A stretch of DNA of 64,000 nucleotides, taken from assembly GCF_015350795.1 (NCBI RefSeq), contig NZ_JADKSH010000003.1:620001-684000 (forward strand). Direction: 5' to 3'. This document shows, one piece after another, positions 43,785-52,338 of the stretch. Positions within the stretch are counted from its first letter, which is position 1, and each line of letters starts with the position of its first letter. Made by a program: the position numbers and the translations under genes. The notes beneath the pieces were generated by a model. The model was not told the origin of the DNA. It saw only the letters and a program-made list of their open reading frames with translations, and searched no databases. This stretch comes from Microbacterium sp. VKM Ac-2870 (GTDB lineage: Bacteria; Actinomycetota; Actinomycetes; Actinomycetales; Microbacteriaceae).

Positions 43785-43802
43785 CGCACCCCTGAGGGTG
43801 CG
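43785..43802. terminator. Short hairpin between trxA and a convergent gene
   Basis: CGCACCC (43785-43791) and GGGTGCG (43796-43802) pair perfectly around a 4-nt loop, 17 nt past trxA. Its position between convergent genes fits a two-way terminator; no T-run. Confidence 0.5.
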
Positions 43803-43825
43803 CCAGCGACCATCCCGCACCGGCG

Positions 43826-44167
43826 TCAGGACGCTTCGGCTCGCACCGAGGCATCCCAGCGCCGGTGCGGTTCGTTTCCCAGCAGTCGCCATACGGCGCG
43901 AGTGAGCGGCGGGTACTCCAGCGCGATCTGACGGAGCACACGATAGTTGCGGGATGCCGTCGGCTTGTTGCCGCCGTCAGCGGCGATGTTCTCGGCCCTC
44001 AGGATGAGGACAACAAGTTCATCGACGGATGGCAGGTCTTCCATGAAGTCCCACGGGTCTTCACCGTCGCGAATGCGCTCTTCGACGAGTACCGACAATT
44101 CGTCCGCCGCCTCGGCACGCAACAGCTCGAGACTGGCGCGGCGGGGTTGCGGCGAACGTTCTGTCAC
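43826..44167 (-). CDS. Conserved hypothetical protein next to parB
   Basis: 113 residues, helical and acidic in the middle (VEERIRDGEDPWDFMEDLPSVDELVVLILRAENIAADGG), ending in a basic Trp-containing segment (RAVWRLLGNEPHRRWDASVRAEAS). There is no signal peptide or membrane span. I recognise no family with a known role. The frame is well conserved-looking, and it lies 10 nt downstream of the parB stop on the same strand, suggesting it is the last gene of the parA-parB operon. Confidence 0.7.
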   Translation of the reverse strand: MTERSPQPRRASLELLRAEAADELSVLVEERIRDGEDPWDFMEDLPSVDELVVLILRAENIAADGGNKPTASRNYRVLRQIALEYPPLTRAVWRLLGNEPHRRWDASVRAEAS

Positions 44168-44176
44168 CCGTCCAGC

Positions 44177-45205
44177 CTACGCGCCGGCGCCGACCCCGTA
44201 CTCTGTCTCCCCCAGTTCACCCAAGATGCGATTCAGATCCTGGATGGTGGCGAAATCAATGTTGATCTGGCCTTTTCTTGCGGTCAGTGAAATCTTGACC
44301 TTCGTGTTCAGGCGATCACCGAGGCGCTCCGCGACGTCGTCGAGGTGAGCTCGTCGCGCACCTGCCTTGGGGGCGAGGCGACGAGGCCCGCTCTCAACGA
44401 CACCCTTCGCCGCGGCTTCTGCGGCGCGGACCGAAAGGTCTTCATTGATGATCTTGTCGGCCAGACGCTGCATATCGGCCGTGTCCTCGAGCGAGAGAAT
44501 CGCCCGCGCGTGCCCCGCGCTGATGACACCCGCGGCCACCCGCTGCTGCACAGGCATCGGCAGCTTCAGCAGGCGGATCGTGTTGCTGATCTGCGGGCGT
44601 GACCGTCCGATCCGCGTGGCGAGCTGCTCCTGCGTGATGCCGAAGTCCTCCAGCAGCTGCAGGTAGGCCGAGGCCTCTTCCAGCGGGTTGAGCTGAGAGC
44701 GGTGCAGGTTCTCGAGCAACGCATCGCGGAGCAGATCTTCATCGGCGGTCTCACGGACGATGGCCGGAATCGATGTCAGGCCCGCTTCGCGCGATGCACG
44801 GGTGCGCCGTTCACCCATGATCAGTTCGTATGCGCCCTCGTCGTTGCGACGCACGACCACCGGCTGCAGCACACCGAACTCGCGAACACTGTGCACCAGC
44901 TCGGCCAGGTCATCCGCATCGAAGTTGGTCCGCGGCTGTCGAGGGTTCGGAACGATGTCGTTGGGGTCGATGTAGACCAGTCGCGCGCCCGGCACCTCCA
45001 CGAGGCCTTCGCCTGTGGTGGATGCTGCAACATCTGCGTCGACCTCGGGCGGCGCGGCGTCCGCGGCATCCGTCGATGGGGTCGAGGCCGGTGCCGACGC
45101 GGCGGGGGCGCCCGGGAAGAACACGTCGACCGGACGAGCCTCGGCACTGTCGTTGGTAGGGATGAGTGCGCCGATTCCACGGCCCAGGCCGGTGCGTTTC
45201 GCCAT
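44177..45205 (-). CDS. parB: Chromosome partitioning protein ParB
   Basis: 342 residues. The CTPase/N-engagement region holds YIDPNDIVPNPRQPRTNFDADDLAELVHSVREFGVLQPVVVRR and box II GERRTRASREAGL. The parS-binding helix-turn-helix is ITQEQLATRIGRSRPQISNTIRLLKLP, and the C-terminus forms the dimer domain. A variable acidic linker of about 60 residues precedes the core. It loads on the five parS sites listed here. Its ATG shares a base with the parA stop (TGATG). Confidence 0.97.
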   Translation of the reverse strand: MAKRTGLGRGIGALIPTNDSAEARPVDVFFPGAPAASAPASTPSTDAADAAPPEVDADVAASTTGEGLVEVPGARLVYIDPNDIVPNPRQPRTNFDADDLAELVHSVREFGVLQPVVVRRNDEGAYELIMGERRTRASREAGLTSIPAIVRETADEDLLRDALLENLHRSQLNPLEEASAYLQLLEDFGITQEQLATRIGRSRPQISNTIRLLKLPMPVQQRVAAGVISAGHARAILSLEDTADMQRLADKIINEDLSVRAAEAAAKGVVESGPRRLAPKAGARRAHLDDVAERLGDRLNTKVKISLTARKGQINIDFATIQDLNRILGELGETEYGVGAGA

Positions 45206-46143
45206 CAGGAGTTCTCCTCGTTCGTGGGGGTGCGCTGTGCGCGATGGACGATCTCCACCGCGGCTTCACGGTACGAGACCGCGCCGGCCGACTGTCCGTC
45301 GTAGGCGATGACCGTCTGCCCGAAGCTCGGCGCCTCGGATACGCGCACAGAGCGCGGAATGACGGTGTGCAATACCTCCTGCGGGAAGTGCTGGCGAACT
45401 TCGTCGGCGACCTGTTGCGCCAGCCGAGTGCGGCCGTCGTACATGGTGAGCAGGATCGTGGAAAGGTGCAGTTGCGGGTTGAGGTGCTTCTGAATCATGC
45501 GCACACTACCGAGGAGCTGACTCAAGCCCTCGAGCGCGTAGTACTCACACTGGATGGGGATGAGAAGCTCACTCGCGGCCGTGAAGGCGTTGATCGTGAG
45601 GAGGCCCAGCGACGGTGGGCAGTCGATCAGGATGTAGTCGAGCCGCTCATCGGAGGAGGAAACGTAGTCGTCGATCGCCGTACGCAGGCGGTGCTCACGG
45701 GCTACCTGCGAGACGAGCTCGATCTCCGCGCCCGCGAGATGGATCGTGCTCGGCGCACAGAGGAGATTGGGCGACTCCGGGCTGGTCTGAATGATGTCAG
45801 CGAGAGGAAACTCGTCGATCAGCACGTCGTAGACACTCGGCACGTCAGCGGAGTGCGGCACCCCCAGTGCGGTGGACGCGTTACCCTGGGGATCGAGGTC
45901 GATCACCAACACTCGTGCGCCGAGTGAGGCGAGCGCGGCCGCGATATTCACCGTCGTGGTGGTCTTTCCGACCCCACCCTTCTGGTTCGACACGGTGAGG
46001 ATGCGCGTCTCACCCGTGAACTCGACGTCGACAGCATCCAGAGCCTTGCGGCGAGACGTGAGGTCTGCGAGCTCGCGGGCGATGGGACTATCGTCGATGG
46101 AGAAGGGTGCGGGTGCGGTGGTGTTCTCCGATTCCGGCACCAT
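45205..46143 (-). CDS. parA: Chromosome partitioning ATPase ParA
   Basis: 312 residues. Deviant Walker A is VSNQKGGVGKTTTTVN, followed by VLVIDLDPQGNASTALG and YILIDCPPSLGLLTINAF. It moves ParB-parS complexes along the nucleoid. ATG 46143 is chosen for its aggag site, though spacing is short. An in-frame ATG at 46245 would add 34 residues beginning MGSVSRETP, of which VSRET is encoded by a parS site. I regard that longer form as less likely. Confidence 0.93.
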   Translation of the reverse strand: MVPESENTTAPAPFSIDDSPIARELADLTSRRKALDAVDVEFTGETRILTVSNQKGGVGKTTTTVNIAAALASLGARVLVIDLDPQGNASTALGVPHSADVPSVYDVLIDEFPLADIIQTSPESPNLLCAPSTIHLAGAEIELVSQVAREHRLRTAIDDYVSSSDERLDYILIDCPPSLGLLTINAFTAASELLIPIQCEYYALEGLSQLLGSVRMIQKHLNPQLHLSTILLTMYDGRTRLAQQVADEVRQHFPQEVLHTVIPRSVRVSEAPSFGQTVIAYDGQSAGAVSYREAAVEIVHRAQRTPTNEENS

Positions 46144-46221
46144 CAACTCCTGTCTTTCCGGGACTCCTCTACTGTAGTCGAGCCATTCGACAGTCACGCC
46201 GCCCCTGAGGGCTTCGACGGG

Positions 46222-46237
46222 TGTTTCACGTGAAACA
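46222..46237. promoter_or_regulatory. parS site 1
   Basis: TGTTTCACGTGAAACA, a perfect 16-bp match to the conserved bacterial parS palindrome, 79 nt upstream of the chosen parA start. Confidence 0.97.
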
Positions 46238-46424
46238 CTCCCCATCATCGACGGCAGTCGCCCGCCCGGAGCCACCCGACCGGCGAGGGGTGGACGCAAT
46301 GCAGTCCCGGGCCTCCGCCGCTCACCTCCGCTGCGTCACCGCTCGCTGGCCCTGTTGTCACCTATCCCCGTGCCCGAGGCGCGCGGTCGGCCGGGCGTGG
46401 AGAACGCCGTGTGGCCAAGACCTG

Positions 46425-46440
46425 CGTTTCACGTGAAACA
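46425..46440. promoter_or_regulatory. parS site 2
   Basis: CGTTTCACGTGAAACA, one outer base off the palindrome; the 14-bp core is intact. Confidence 0.95.
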
Positions 46441-46497
46441 CGATGATCACGCAGAGGTGCGGTGGTTCAGGACGCCGCCGAGCCGCCTCCGGTGCCA

Positions 46498-46513
46498 TGT
46501 TTCACGTGAAACA
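46498..46513. promoter_or_regulatory. parS site 3
   Basis: TGTTTCACGTGAAACA, perfect 16-bp parS, 57 nt from site 2. Confidence 0.97.
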
Positions 46514-46926
46514 CACCAATCGCTATAGCTCGTCGACGTCGTGGCGGTGGACCCACGACAATGAGACGGTGCTGGCCTACGCCCCATTGCTGCACACCCA
46601 GCCACCAAACCAGTCCCCGCGCAGTGGCTCCACTTTCTTCCGCGATCGACTCCGGTGACCACCGCTGGTTCTCGGGAAACGTAGCTACCCGTTGTGCTCG
46701 ACCTGGATCCTCGACAGATCCCGTGTTCCCATGAGTTTCGTCAGCGCCGCGGAAAGTGAGCTCTCGCACTCCACCCACCACCAGGTGTTTCAGCTGGAAT
46801 GCTGCCGGCGCCGGCGCACATGTCGCCGCAGAGATCGCATGTCGGGCGATGTCTGCCCGATCAGCGACCATCCCACGAGCACCGACCCGTCAGACACCAC
46901 AGGTGCAGGGCTTCGCCTGCTGCAGA

Positions 46927-46942
46927 TGTTTCACGTGAAACA
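46927..46942. promoter_or_regulatory. parS site 4
   Basis: TGTTTCACGTGAAACA, perfect 16-bp parS, just past the rsmG stop. Confidence 0.97.
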
Positions 46943-46959
46943 CGCCATGGACGAGCTGG

Positions 46960-47613
46960 TCAGCGAGAGCGTTTCGCGCGCAAGACACGGGTGGGCTCGT
47001 CGATGACACCGTCCCCGACGACCTCGACGCGCACGTTCGTCAGCCTGTAACGCTGGATGACCTTTGCTGCCGCACCGATCTCGTTCTCGGCATTCACACC
47101 CTTGAGAAGGATCAATTCACCCTCGACGCGGAGCAACGGAACCGTCAGAGGGATGAGCGTACGCAGTGCACTCACGGCACGTGCGGTAACCGCGTCGAAG
47201 ACAGCGCCGTCTTTCCAGTCCTCACCTCTCGACCGCGTGACGACGACGTTCGCGAGGCCTAGCGTGTCGACCTGCTCCTGCAGCCACGCGACGCGTCGCT
47301 CCATCGGCTCGATCAGAACCCACTCGACGTCGGGACGCGCGATGGCAAGAACGAGCCCCGGGAGGCCGGCACCCGATCCCACGTCCGCGACGCGCGAACC
47401 CGACGTGAACAGGGGTGCGGTGATGGCGGAGTTCAGGATGTGGCGGTTCCACAGCCGAGGCGGTTCGAGGGGGCCGATCAACCCGCGTTCTTCACCATGA
47501 GCACCCAAGGCGGCCGTGAAACGACGCGCGAGATCGATCTGCTCTCCGAACAGGGATGCCGCGGCAGTCGGTTCCGCCTCGATCATCGATGTTTCACGTG
47601 AAACGTCGTCCAT
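46960..47613 (-). CDS. rsmG: 16S rRNA m7G527 methyltransferase RsmG
   Basis: 217 residues. The SAM-binding core reads RVADVGSGAGLPGLVLAIARPDVEWVLIEPMERRVAWLQEQV, preceded by LWNRHILNSAI and followed by VTARAVSALRTLIPLTVPLL, all RsmG signatures. It methylates G527 of 16S rRNA; its loss gives low-level streptomycin resistance in other bacteria. The N-terminus MDDVSRETS is partly encoded by parS site 5, a common oddity of this locus. Confidence 0.96.
   Translation of the reverse strand: MDDVSRETSMIEAEPTAAASLFGEQIDLARRFTAALGAHGEERGLIGPLEPPRLWNRHILNSAITAPLFTSGSRVADVGSGAGLPGLVLAIARPDVEWVLIEPMERRVAWLQEQVDTLGLANVVVTRSRGEDWKDGAVFDAVTARAVSALRTLIPLTVPLLRVEGELILLKGVNAENEIGAAAKVIQRYRLTNVRVEVVGDGVIDEPTRVLRAKRSR
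47590..47605. promoter_or_regulatory. parS site 5 (inside rsmG)
   Basis: TGTTTCACGTGAAACG, 14-bp core perfect, within codons 3-8 of rsmG, where it encodes VSRET. Confidence 0.95.
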
Positions 47614-47619
47614 CGCGAG

Positions 47620-48126
47620 TTAAGACCGACGGATGACGGTGTGCCGATCAGCACCCTCGCCGTACGACTCTGAGATGAGTCCGCGGTCCGCAACGATGTC
47701 GTGGATGAGCTTGCGCTCGTAGCTTGTCATCGCGGGGAGGGACGCCTGCGAAGCACCTTCGTCCAGGCGCGCGATCGCGCGGTCGACGAGCTTCTCCAAC
47801 TGGCGCTGACGCGCGTCACGAGAGCCACTCACGTCAAGGATCAGACGCGAGAAACGGCCCGTCTTCGTCTGCACCGCGATGCGTGTCAGTTCCTGCAGCG
47901 CCTGCACTGTGTCGGGTTCCGCCAGAAGACGGAGCGCGTCGATGTCATCGTTCTCGACCGAGACGTACGCGCGGCCGCTACGGACGTCCAGCGCGAGGTC
48001 GCCGTCGATGTCGGCGATGTCGAGCAGGACCTCGAGGTAGTCCGCCGCGATGTCACCCTCCTGCTCGAGCTGTTCGACGGTGGCCGCCGGGCGCTCACCC
48101 GCGTCGTGCTCTGACGTAATGCTCAT
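47620..48126 (-). CDS. jag: KH/R3H RNA-binding protein Jag (KhpB)
   Basis: 168 residues. A KH-II domain (GDIAADYLEVLLDIADIDGDLALDV, about 25-90) leads to an R3H domain with LPAMTSYERKLIHDIVADRGLISESYGEGADRHTVI. It lacks the N-terminal Jag_N domain, as usual in Actinobacteria. It is an RNA-binding regulator encoded between yidC and rsmG; spacing to rsmG is 6 nt, so they are likely co-transcribed. Confidence 0.95.
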   Translation of the reverse strand: MSITSEHDAGERPAATVEQLEQEGDIAADYLEVLLDIADIDGDLALDVRSGRAYVSVENDDIDALRLLAEPDTVQALQELTRIAVQTKTGRFSRLILDVSGSRDARQRQLEKLVDRAIARLDEGASQASLPAMTSYERKLIHDIVADRGLISESYGEGADRHTVIRRS

Positions 48127-48156
48127 GGTTGTTCCTCAGGAGATGATCGACTCCGG

Positions 48157-49278
48157 TCAGGAGTCGGTGGTCGGCTTACTCTTCTGCGACTGCTTCTTCG
48201 CGCGCTGCTTATTCACCGGCTGCTGACGCTTCGGAGCCTCGGCCTTCGCCTTCTGCGCTTCTTCGTAGAGGCGCTGCTGCTCAGCCTGGTACCTCTCGAG
48301 CGGGATGATCTTCCCGTTCGCGTCGATCGCCTTCCCCTTGCGTGCGAGCCGTTCCTCGCGCGCCTTCGCCGCGTCGGAGCCGGGTGTCGGCAGGTTCCTG
48401 ATGACCAGGAACTGCTGCACCATCGTCCAGATGTTTGAGGTGAACCAATAGAGCACGACGCCGAGTGGGAAGAAGACACCGGAGAAGATGAAGGCGAGCG
48501 GCAGGATGTAGAGCATGATGCGCTGCATCTGGTACGCCTGACCGGTCTTCGCCTCGGGGGAGAGGTTCTTCGAGATGATCTGCAGCTGAGTGAGGAACTG
48601 CGACGCGATCATCAGGATGACCAGGACCACCAGGATGATGACGGTGACTTCCCAGCCGTCGGGCTTCTGGTTGATCGCCTCGATGAGGCTCGTGTGCAAC
48701 GGCGCGACGCCGAAGAGCTTGGCTTCGTAGAACTGCCAGGTGAGGTCCTTGCTCAGCAGACCGACACCGCCGAAGCCCCACTCGGCATGCTTCTTGACGT
48801 CACTGAGGGTGTAGAACATGCCGAGGAGGATCGGCATCTGCACCAAGAGGGGAAGACAGCTCGAAACCGGGGTGGTGCCGTGCTTCTTGTACAGCGCCAT
48901 CGTTTCGCGGCTCATCGCCTCGCGGGAGAGCTGATCCTTCTTACCGCGGTACTTCTCCTGGACTTTTCGCAGTTCAGGAGCGATTTCCATCATCTTGCGC
49001 TGGCTCTTGATCTGCCGAACGAAGAGCGGAATCAGGGCGCTGCGCACCACGATGACCAAGCCCATGATCGACAGCACCCACGTCAGTCCGGCGTCGGCCG
49101 GCAAACCTACCGACGTGAAGATCCAGTGCCAGAACACGAGAATCGCCTCGACGATCCACTTGAACGGCCACATGATGGTGCTGAAGAAGTCGAGGCTGCT
49201 CGACGGTGCGGGCGTCGTCGGCGTCGGAACCACCGGGGTCGGCGTCGCGGCAGCGGCGGCATACAGAAGATCCAGCAC
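48157..49278 (-). CDS. yidC: Membrane protein insertase YidC
   Basis: 373 residues with five main helices. 60KD_IMP signatures: GLTWVLSIMGLVIVVRSALIPLFVRQIKSQRKM with the positively charged groove residue R, CLPLLVQMPILLGMFYTLSD, and FIFSGVFFPLGVVLYWFTSNIWTMVQQFLV. The basic C-terminal tail (KRQQPVNKQRAKKQSQKSK) probably binds ribosomes. It inserts membrane proteins with or without SecYEG. It lacks the large periplasmic domain of Gram-negative forms. yidD lies 3 nt upstream. Confidence 0.96.
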   Translation of the reverse strand: MLDLLYAAAAATPTPVVPTPTTPAPSSSLDFFSTIMWPFKWIVEAILVFWHWIFTSVGLPADAGLTWVLSIMGLVIVVRSALIPLFVRQIKSQRKMMEIAPELRKVQEKYRGKKDQLSREAMSRETMALYKKHGTTPVSSCLPLLVQMPILLGMFYTLSDVKKHAEWGFGGVGLLSKDLTWQFYEAKLFGVAPLHTSLIEAINQKPDGWEVTVIILVVLVILMIASQFLTQLQIISKNLSPEAKTGQAYQMQRIMLYILPLAFIFSGVFFPLGVVLYWFTSNIWTMVQQFLVIRNLPTPGSDAAKAREERLARKGKAIDANGKIIPLERYQAEQQRLYEEAQKAKAEAPKRQQPVNKQRAKKQSQKSKPTTDS

Positions 49279-49281
49279 GGA

Positions 49282-49668
49282 TCAGTCCTTTCTCGGCGTC
49301 GAACCCTCAGGCTCGACGTCTATGGATGGCACGACGAACCCGTGGCGGGTCAGATCGTGTCGGAAGTGCGCGTGCATGGGCACGTCATCGATTCCACCAC
49401 GAGCCCAGGGGTGGCAGCGCGCCAGCCGGGCAGCCGTGAGGGCAGAACCCTTGAGCAATCCGTGCTGTTGCACGGCGCCCACGGCATATGCAGAGCATGA
49501 GGGGTAGTACTTGCAGACGTCGCCATAGACGTGCGAGATCGTCGCCCGGTATCCGTGCAGCAGAGCGAGGCCGGCGTTGCGCGGCAGAAGGGGAAGCGCG
49601 CGAACGGCAGCGCGTGCCGACAACTGCGCCGAACCGAGCGAATAGGAGGGGAGCGTCGTCGTACTCAC
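49282..49668 (-). CDS. yidD: Membrane protein insertion efficiency factor YidD
   Basis: 128 residues. The family core GYRATISHVYGDVCKYYPSCSAYAVGAVQQHGLLKGSALTAARLARCHPWARGGIDDVP contains the three conserved Cys. An N-terminal stretch of about 45 residues and a C-terminal tail are longer than in E. coli. The GTG start at 49668 overlaps the rnpA stop by 4 nt (GTGA), fixing it. Confidence 0.94.
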   Translation of the reverse strand: MSTTTLPSYSLGSAQLSARAAVRALPLLPRNAGLALLHGYRATISHVYGDVCKYYPSCSAYAVGAVQQHGLLKGSALTAARLARCHPWARGGIDDVPMHAHFRHDLTRHGFVVPSIDVEPEGSTPRKD

Positions 49669-50003
49669 GCTGCCGCCCGTCGTGACAAGCACCGCGTGAC
49701 TTCATCACGCAACTGGGTGAAGTCGGCGGATGCCGCCGAGGGCAGTGCCCGGATCACGACGTCCGCTCCGCGAGTGACGCCCGGCAGAGTTCCTGCACAG
49801 ACGGCTTTCAGGCGCCGCCGCACCGTATTGCGGATGACGGCGGTGCCGACCTGTTTACTGACGATGAAGCCGAACCGTGCGGGACGGTCTTCGGCGGTCG
49901 TGATGACGTAGGTCACCGTGTGCGGCGCGGCACAGCGGACACCCCTGCGGACGACGGTCTTGTACTCCGCCCCGCGGGTGATGCGGTTCCCGCGCGCCAG
50001 CAC
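49665..50003 (-). CDS. rnpA: Ribonuclease P protein component
   Basis: 112 residues. RnpA begins near VLARGNRITRGAEYKTVVRRG and includes the RNR-type helix GFIVSKQVGTAVIRNTVRRRLKAVC that binds the catalytic RNA. It helps RNase P cut tRNA 5' leaders. GTG 50003 gives the family's normal N-terminus; the frame continues to 50075 without similarity. rpmH ends 10 nt upstream. Confidence 0.94.
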   Translation of the reverse strand: MLARGNRITRGAEYKTVVRRGVRCAAPHTVTYVITTAEDRPARFGFIVSKQVGTAVIRNTVRRRLKAVCAGTLPGVTRGADVVIRALPSAASADFTQLRDEVTRCLSRRAAA

Positions 50004-50013
50004 TTTCGTCGGA

Positions 50014-50151
50014 TCAGGCGGACAGCTCGGTACGACCCTTGCCGCGGCGAGCGGAAAGGATCGAACGGCCGGCACGCGTGCGCATGCGGGCGCGGAAGCC
50101 GTGCTTCTTCGCGCGACGGCGGTTGTTGGGCTGGAACGTGCGCTTGCTCAT
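50014..50151 (-). CDS. rpmH: 50S ribosomal protein L34
   Basis: 45 residues: [23 protein letters not shown], then [22 protein letters not shown], a complete L34. Very basic, as expected for an rRNA-buried protein. It is the first gene of the leftward rpmH-rnpA-yidD-yidC-jag-rsmG run and diverges from dnaA. Confidence 0.98.
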   Translation of the reverse strand: MSKRTFQPNNRRRAKKHGFRARMRTRAGRSILSARRGKGRTELSA

Positions 50152-50478
50152 GAGGATCACTCCGGATCGTCGGTCACCCGAACGCTCTAGACCGGGGACA
50201 CGGGGTACAGGGACTGTCCTGACGCGTCCGAAGGCGCTCCAGGGCATAAGTCAACCGACTAAGGCTACGTCGAGAATGACGAGAATTCAAACTGAGAGCC
50301 CCGGGCGACACATTATCCACGGACTGTGGATAGCGTGTGGTGAAGACACGCGGGCCGGATCTACCCTGGATTTTGCTCTTCATAGGCTCGCTGACTACCG
50401 TGACACCGGTAGTTATCCACAGGCACGGTCGTCGTCGATGTTCGCCTGTCCCGCATCGATCGCACCCCCGGAGGGGAC
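50152..50478. promoter_or_regulatory. rpmH-dnaA intergenic region with DnaA boxes
   Basis: 327 nt without a gene, divergent promoters for rpmH and dnaA. DnaA boxes: TTATCCACA at 50413-50421 (perfect), TTATCCACG at 50313-50321 and TGTGGATAG at 50326-50334 (one mismatch each, facing one another). They fit dnaA autoregulation or an accessory part of the origin. Confidence 0.8.
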
Positions 50479-51897
50479 ATGTCACAGCACGAAGTTCCGG
50501 ATGTCCCCGTCTGGACGGCAGTGCTGGCAGAACTCTCCGACGACGAGCGGGTCACTCCGCAGCTGCAGGGCTTTCTCAGCCTCGCCGTCGCCCAGGGTGT
50601 CATGGGAGGCACTCTCTATCTCGACGTGCCGAACGACCTGACGGCGGCGCAGCTCAACAAGCGACTGCGAGCGCCGATCATGGAAGCGCTCGCGCGCGTC
50701 GAGGCGGAGCCGGCGGCCTCGACGTTCCGCGTGGTCGTCAATCCCGAACTCGCCGATGCCCACCTCACCGTGCCCGTCCCCGTGCAGTCAGCCTCTGCTC
50801 CTGTGTCGATCGGACGCCCCGCGGCCGACGACTACGCCGAGACGGCGCCCGCACCGTCTCGCAACGACACCCGTTTGAACCCCAAGTACAGCTTCGACAA
50901 CTTCGTCATCGGACAGTCCAACCGTTTCGCCCACGCGGCGGCCGTGGCGGTCGCCGAAGCACCTGCCAAGGCGTACAACCCGCTCTTCATCTATGGCGAT
51001 TCCGGGCTCGGTAAGACCCATCTCCTGCACGCCATCGGCGACTACGCGCTCAGTCTCTATGCCGGCATCCGCGTGAGATACGTCTCGAGCGAGGAGTTCA
51101 CGAACGACTTCATCAATTCGATCGCCAACAACCGCGGCTCCGCATTCCAGGCTCGCTACCGCGACGTCGACATCCTCATGATCGACGACATCCAGTTCCT
51201 GCAGGGCAAAGCCGAGACGCAGGAAGCGTTCTTCCACACCTTCAACACGCTCCACGACCACGACAAACAGGTCGTGATCACCAGCGACGTGCCGCCGCGT
51301 CTGTTGACCGGCTTCGAAGACCGTATGCGCAGCCGGTTCGAGTGGGGGCTGATCACCGACGTGCAGGCGCCGGACCTCGAAACCCGTATCGCGATTCTGC
51401 GCAAGAAGGCGCAGTCGGAGCGGCTTCTGGTGCCCGACGAGGTGCTGGAGTACATCGCGACGAAGGTCTCGAGCAACATCCGCGAACTCGAGGGCGCTCT
51501 CATCCGTGTATCCGCCTTCGCCAGCCTGAACCGATCGACCCTCGACATCTCGCTGACCCAGACCGTCCTGCGTGACATCGTCGACACCGATGACGCGAAC
51601 GTCATCTCACCGACCGACATCATCACGGCGACGGCGCAGTATTTCCGTCTCTCGGTCGACGACCTCTACGGGTCCAGCCGGTCGCAATCGATCGCGACGG
51701 CCCGCCAGATCGCGATGTACCTGTGTCGCGAGCGCACGAGCCTCTCTCTCCCCAAGATCGGTCAGCTCTTCGGCAACCGCGACCACACCACGGTCATGTA
51801 CGCCTACAAGAAGATCAGCGAGCTCATGAAGGAGCGCCGCTCGATCTACAACCAGGTCTCTGAGATCACCACGCAGCTCGGTCGCGTCGGACGCTGA
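50479..51897 (+). CDS. dnaA: Chromosomal replication initiator DnaA
   Basis: 472 residues. Domain I (1-90) is followed by a short linker, then AAA+ domain III with Walker [10 protein letters not shown] (about 174-182) and Walker [12 protein letters not shown], sensor ITSDVPP, and domain IV with signature [17 protein letters not shown] that reads DnaA boxes. The domain II linker is short compared with Streptomyces. ATG has ggagggg 2-3 nt upstream, unusually close. It initiates replication at the adjoining boxes. Confidence 0.98.
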   Translation: MSQHEVPDVPVWTAVLAELSDDERVTPQLQGFLSLAVAQGVMGGTLYLDVPNDLTAAQLNKRLRAPIMEALARVEAEPAASTFRVVVNPELADAHLTVPVPVQSASAPVSIGRPAADDYAETAPAPSRNDTRLNPKYSFDNFVIGQSNRFAHAAAVAVAEAPAKAYNPLFIYGDSGLGKTHLLHAIGDYALSLYAGIRVRYVSSEEFTNDFINSIANNRGSAFQARYRDVDILMIDDIQFLQGKAETQEAFFHTFNTLHDHDKQVVITSDVPPRLLTGFEDRMRSRFEWGLITDVQAPDLETRIAILRKKAQSERLLVPDEVLEYIATKVSSNIRELEGALIRVSAFASLNRSTLDISLTQTVLRDIVDTDDANVISPTDIITATAQYFRLSVDDLYGSSRSQSIATARQIAMYLCRERTSLSLPKIGQLFGNRDHTTVMYAYKKISELMKERRSIYNQVSEITTQLGRVGR

Positions 51898-52338
51898 GTC
51901 GACGTCGCTGCTCCTCGAGACCCTCGGTGGTGACACCGGGGGTCTTCTGCGTCGCGTGCTCTTGACAACCCGGCATCCGCGGCCCCAGTATTCGCGTTCT
52001 GCACAGTGTGGAAAGCCTGTGGATAACTCGACATCTTCGTGGACTGCTGTGAGTCGATGGGCCGAGGCTGTGGATGACATGCTCCGGACGGCGACGGCGC
52101 GAAGGGTGTCATTCACCTGCTCACCGCACGCCGCTCACAAGTTACACGCGTGTGGTTACGGTGCAACGACAGCGATCGCCGAAGTTGTCCACAGTTTCCA
52201 CAGCTGTTAACACCATGACAGAGACCTTCATTAGAGAAACCCATTCGATCACCTCGACGATCGAGCGGATGCCGGGACAATCCGTTCCGGTCGGGGCACT
52301 AGCATGGGAGAGCCCTACTCGACGTCAAGGGAGCGCCA
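51898..52338. other. oriC: Probable replication origin (oriC), dnaA-dnaN gap
   Basis: 441 nt, no gene. DnaA boxes seen by eye: TGTGGATAA 52018-52026 (perfect), TGTGGATGA 52069-52077, TTGTCCACA 52185-52193, plus looser TGTGGAAAG, TGTGGTTAC and TTTCCACAG. Cluster, orientation mix and position between dnaA and dnaN match actinobacterial origins. The region from 52196 (ctgttaacaccatgacagag to attagagaaa) is the most AT-rich and may be the unwinding element. Confidence 0.88.

Larger units (their letters stand above)
46144..46959. other. parS-rich gap between parA and rsmG
   Basis: About 816 nt without a gene I can support. It holds four of the five parS sites. Open frames here contain FHVKH or VSRET wherever they cross a parS site and show no other family similarity. 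Confidence 0.6.

Noticed and set aside
46467..46871. 134-codon frame between parA and rsmG containing FHVKH
   Set aside because: The only familiar piece is encoded by a parS site; the rest shows no family similarity and no ribosome site.
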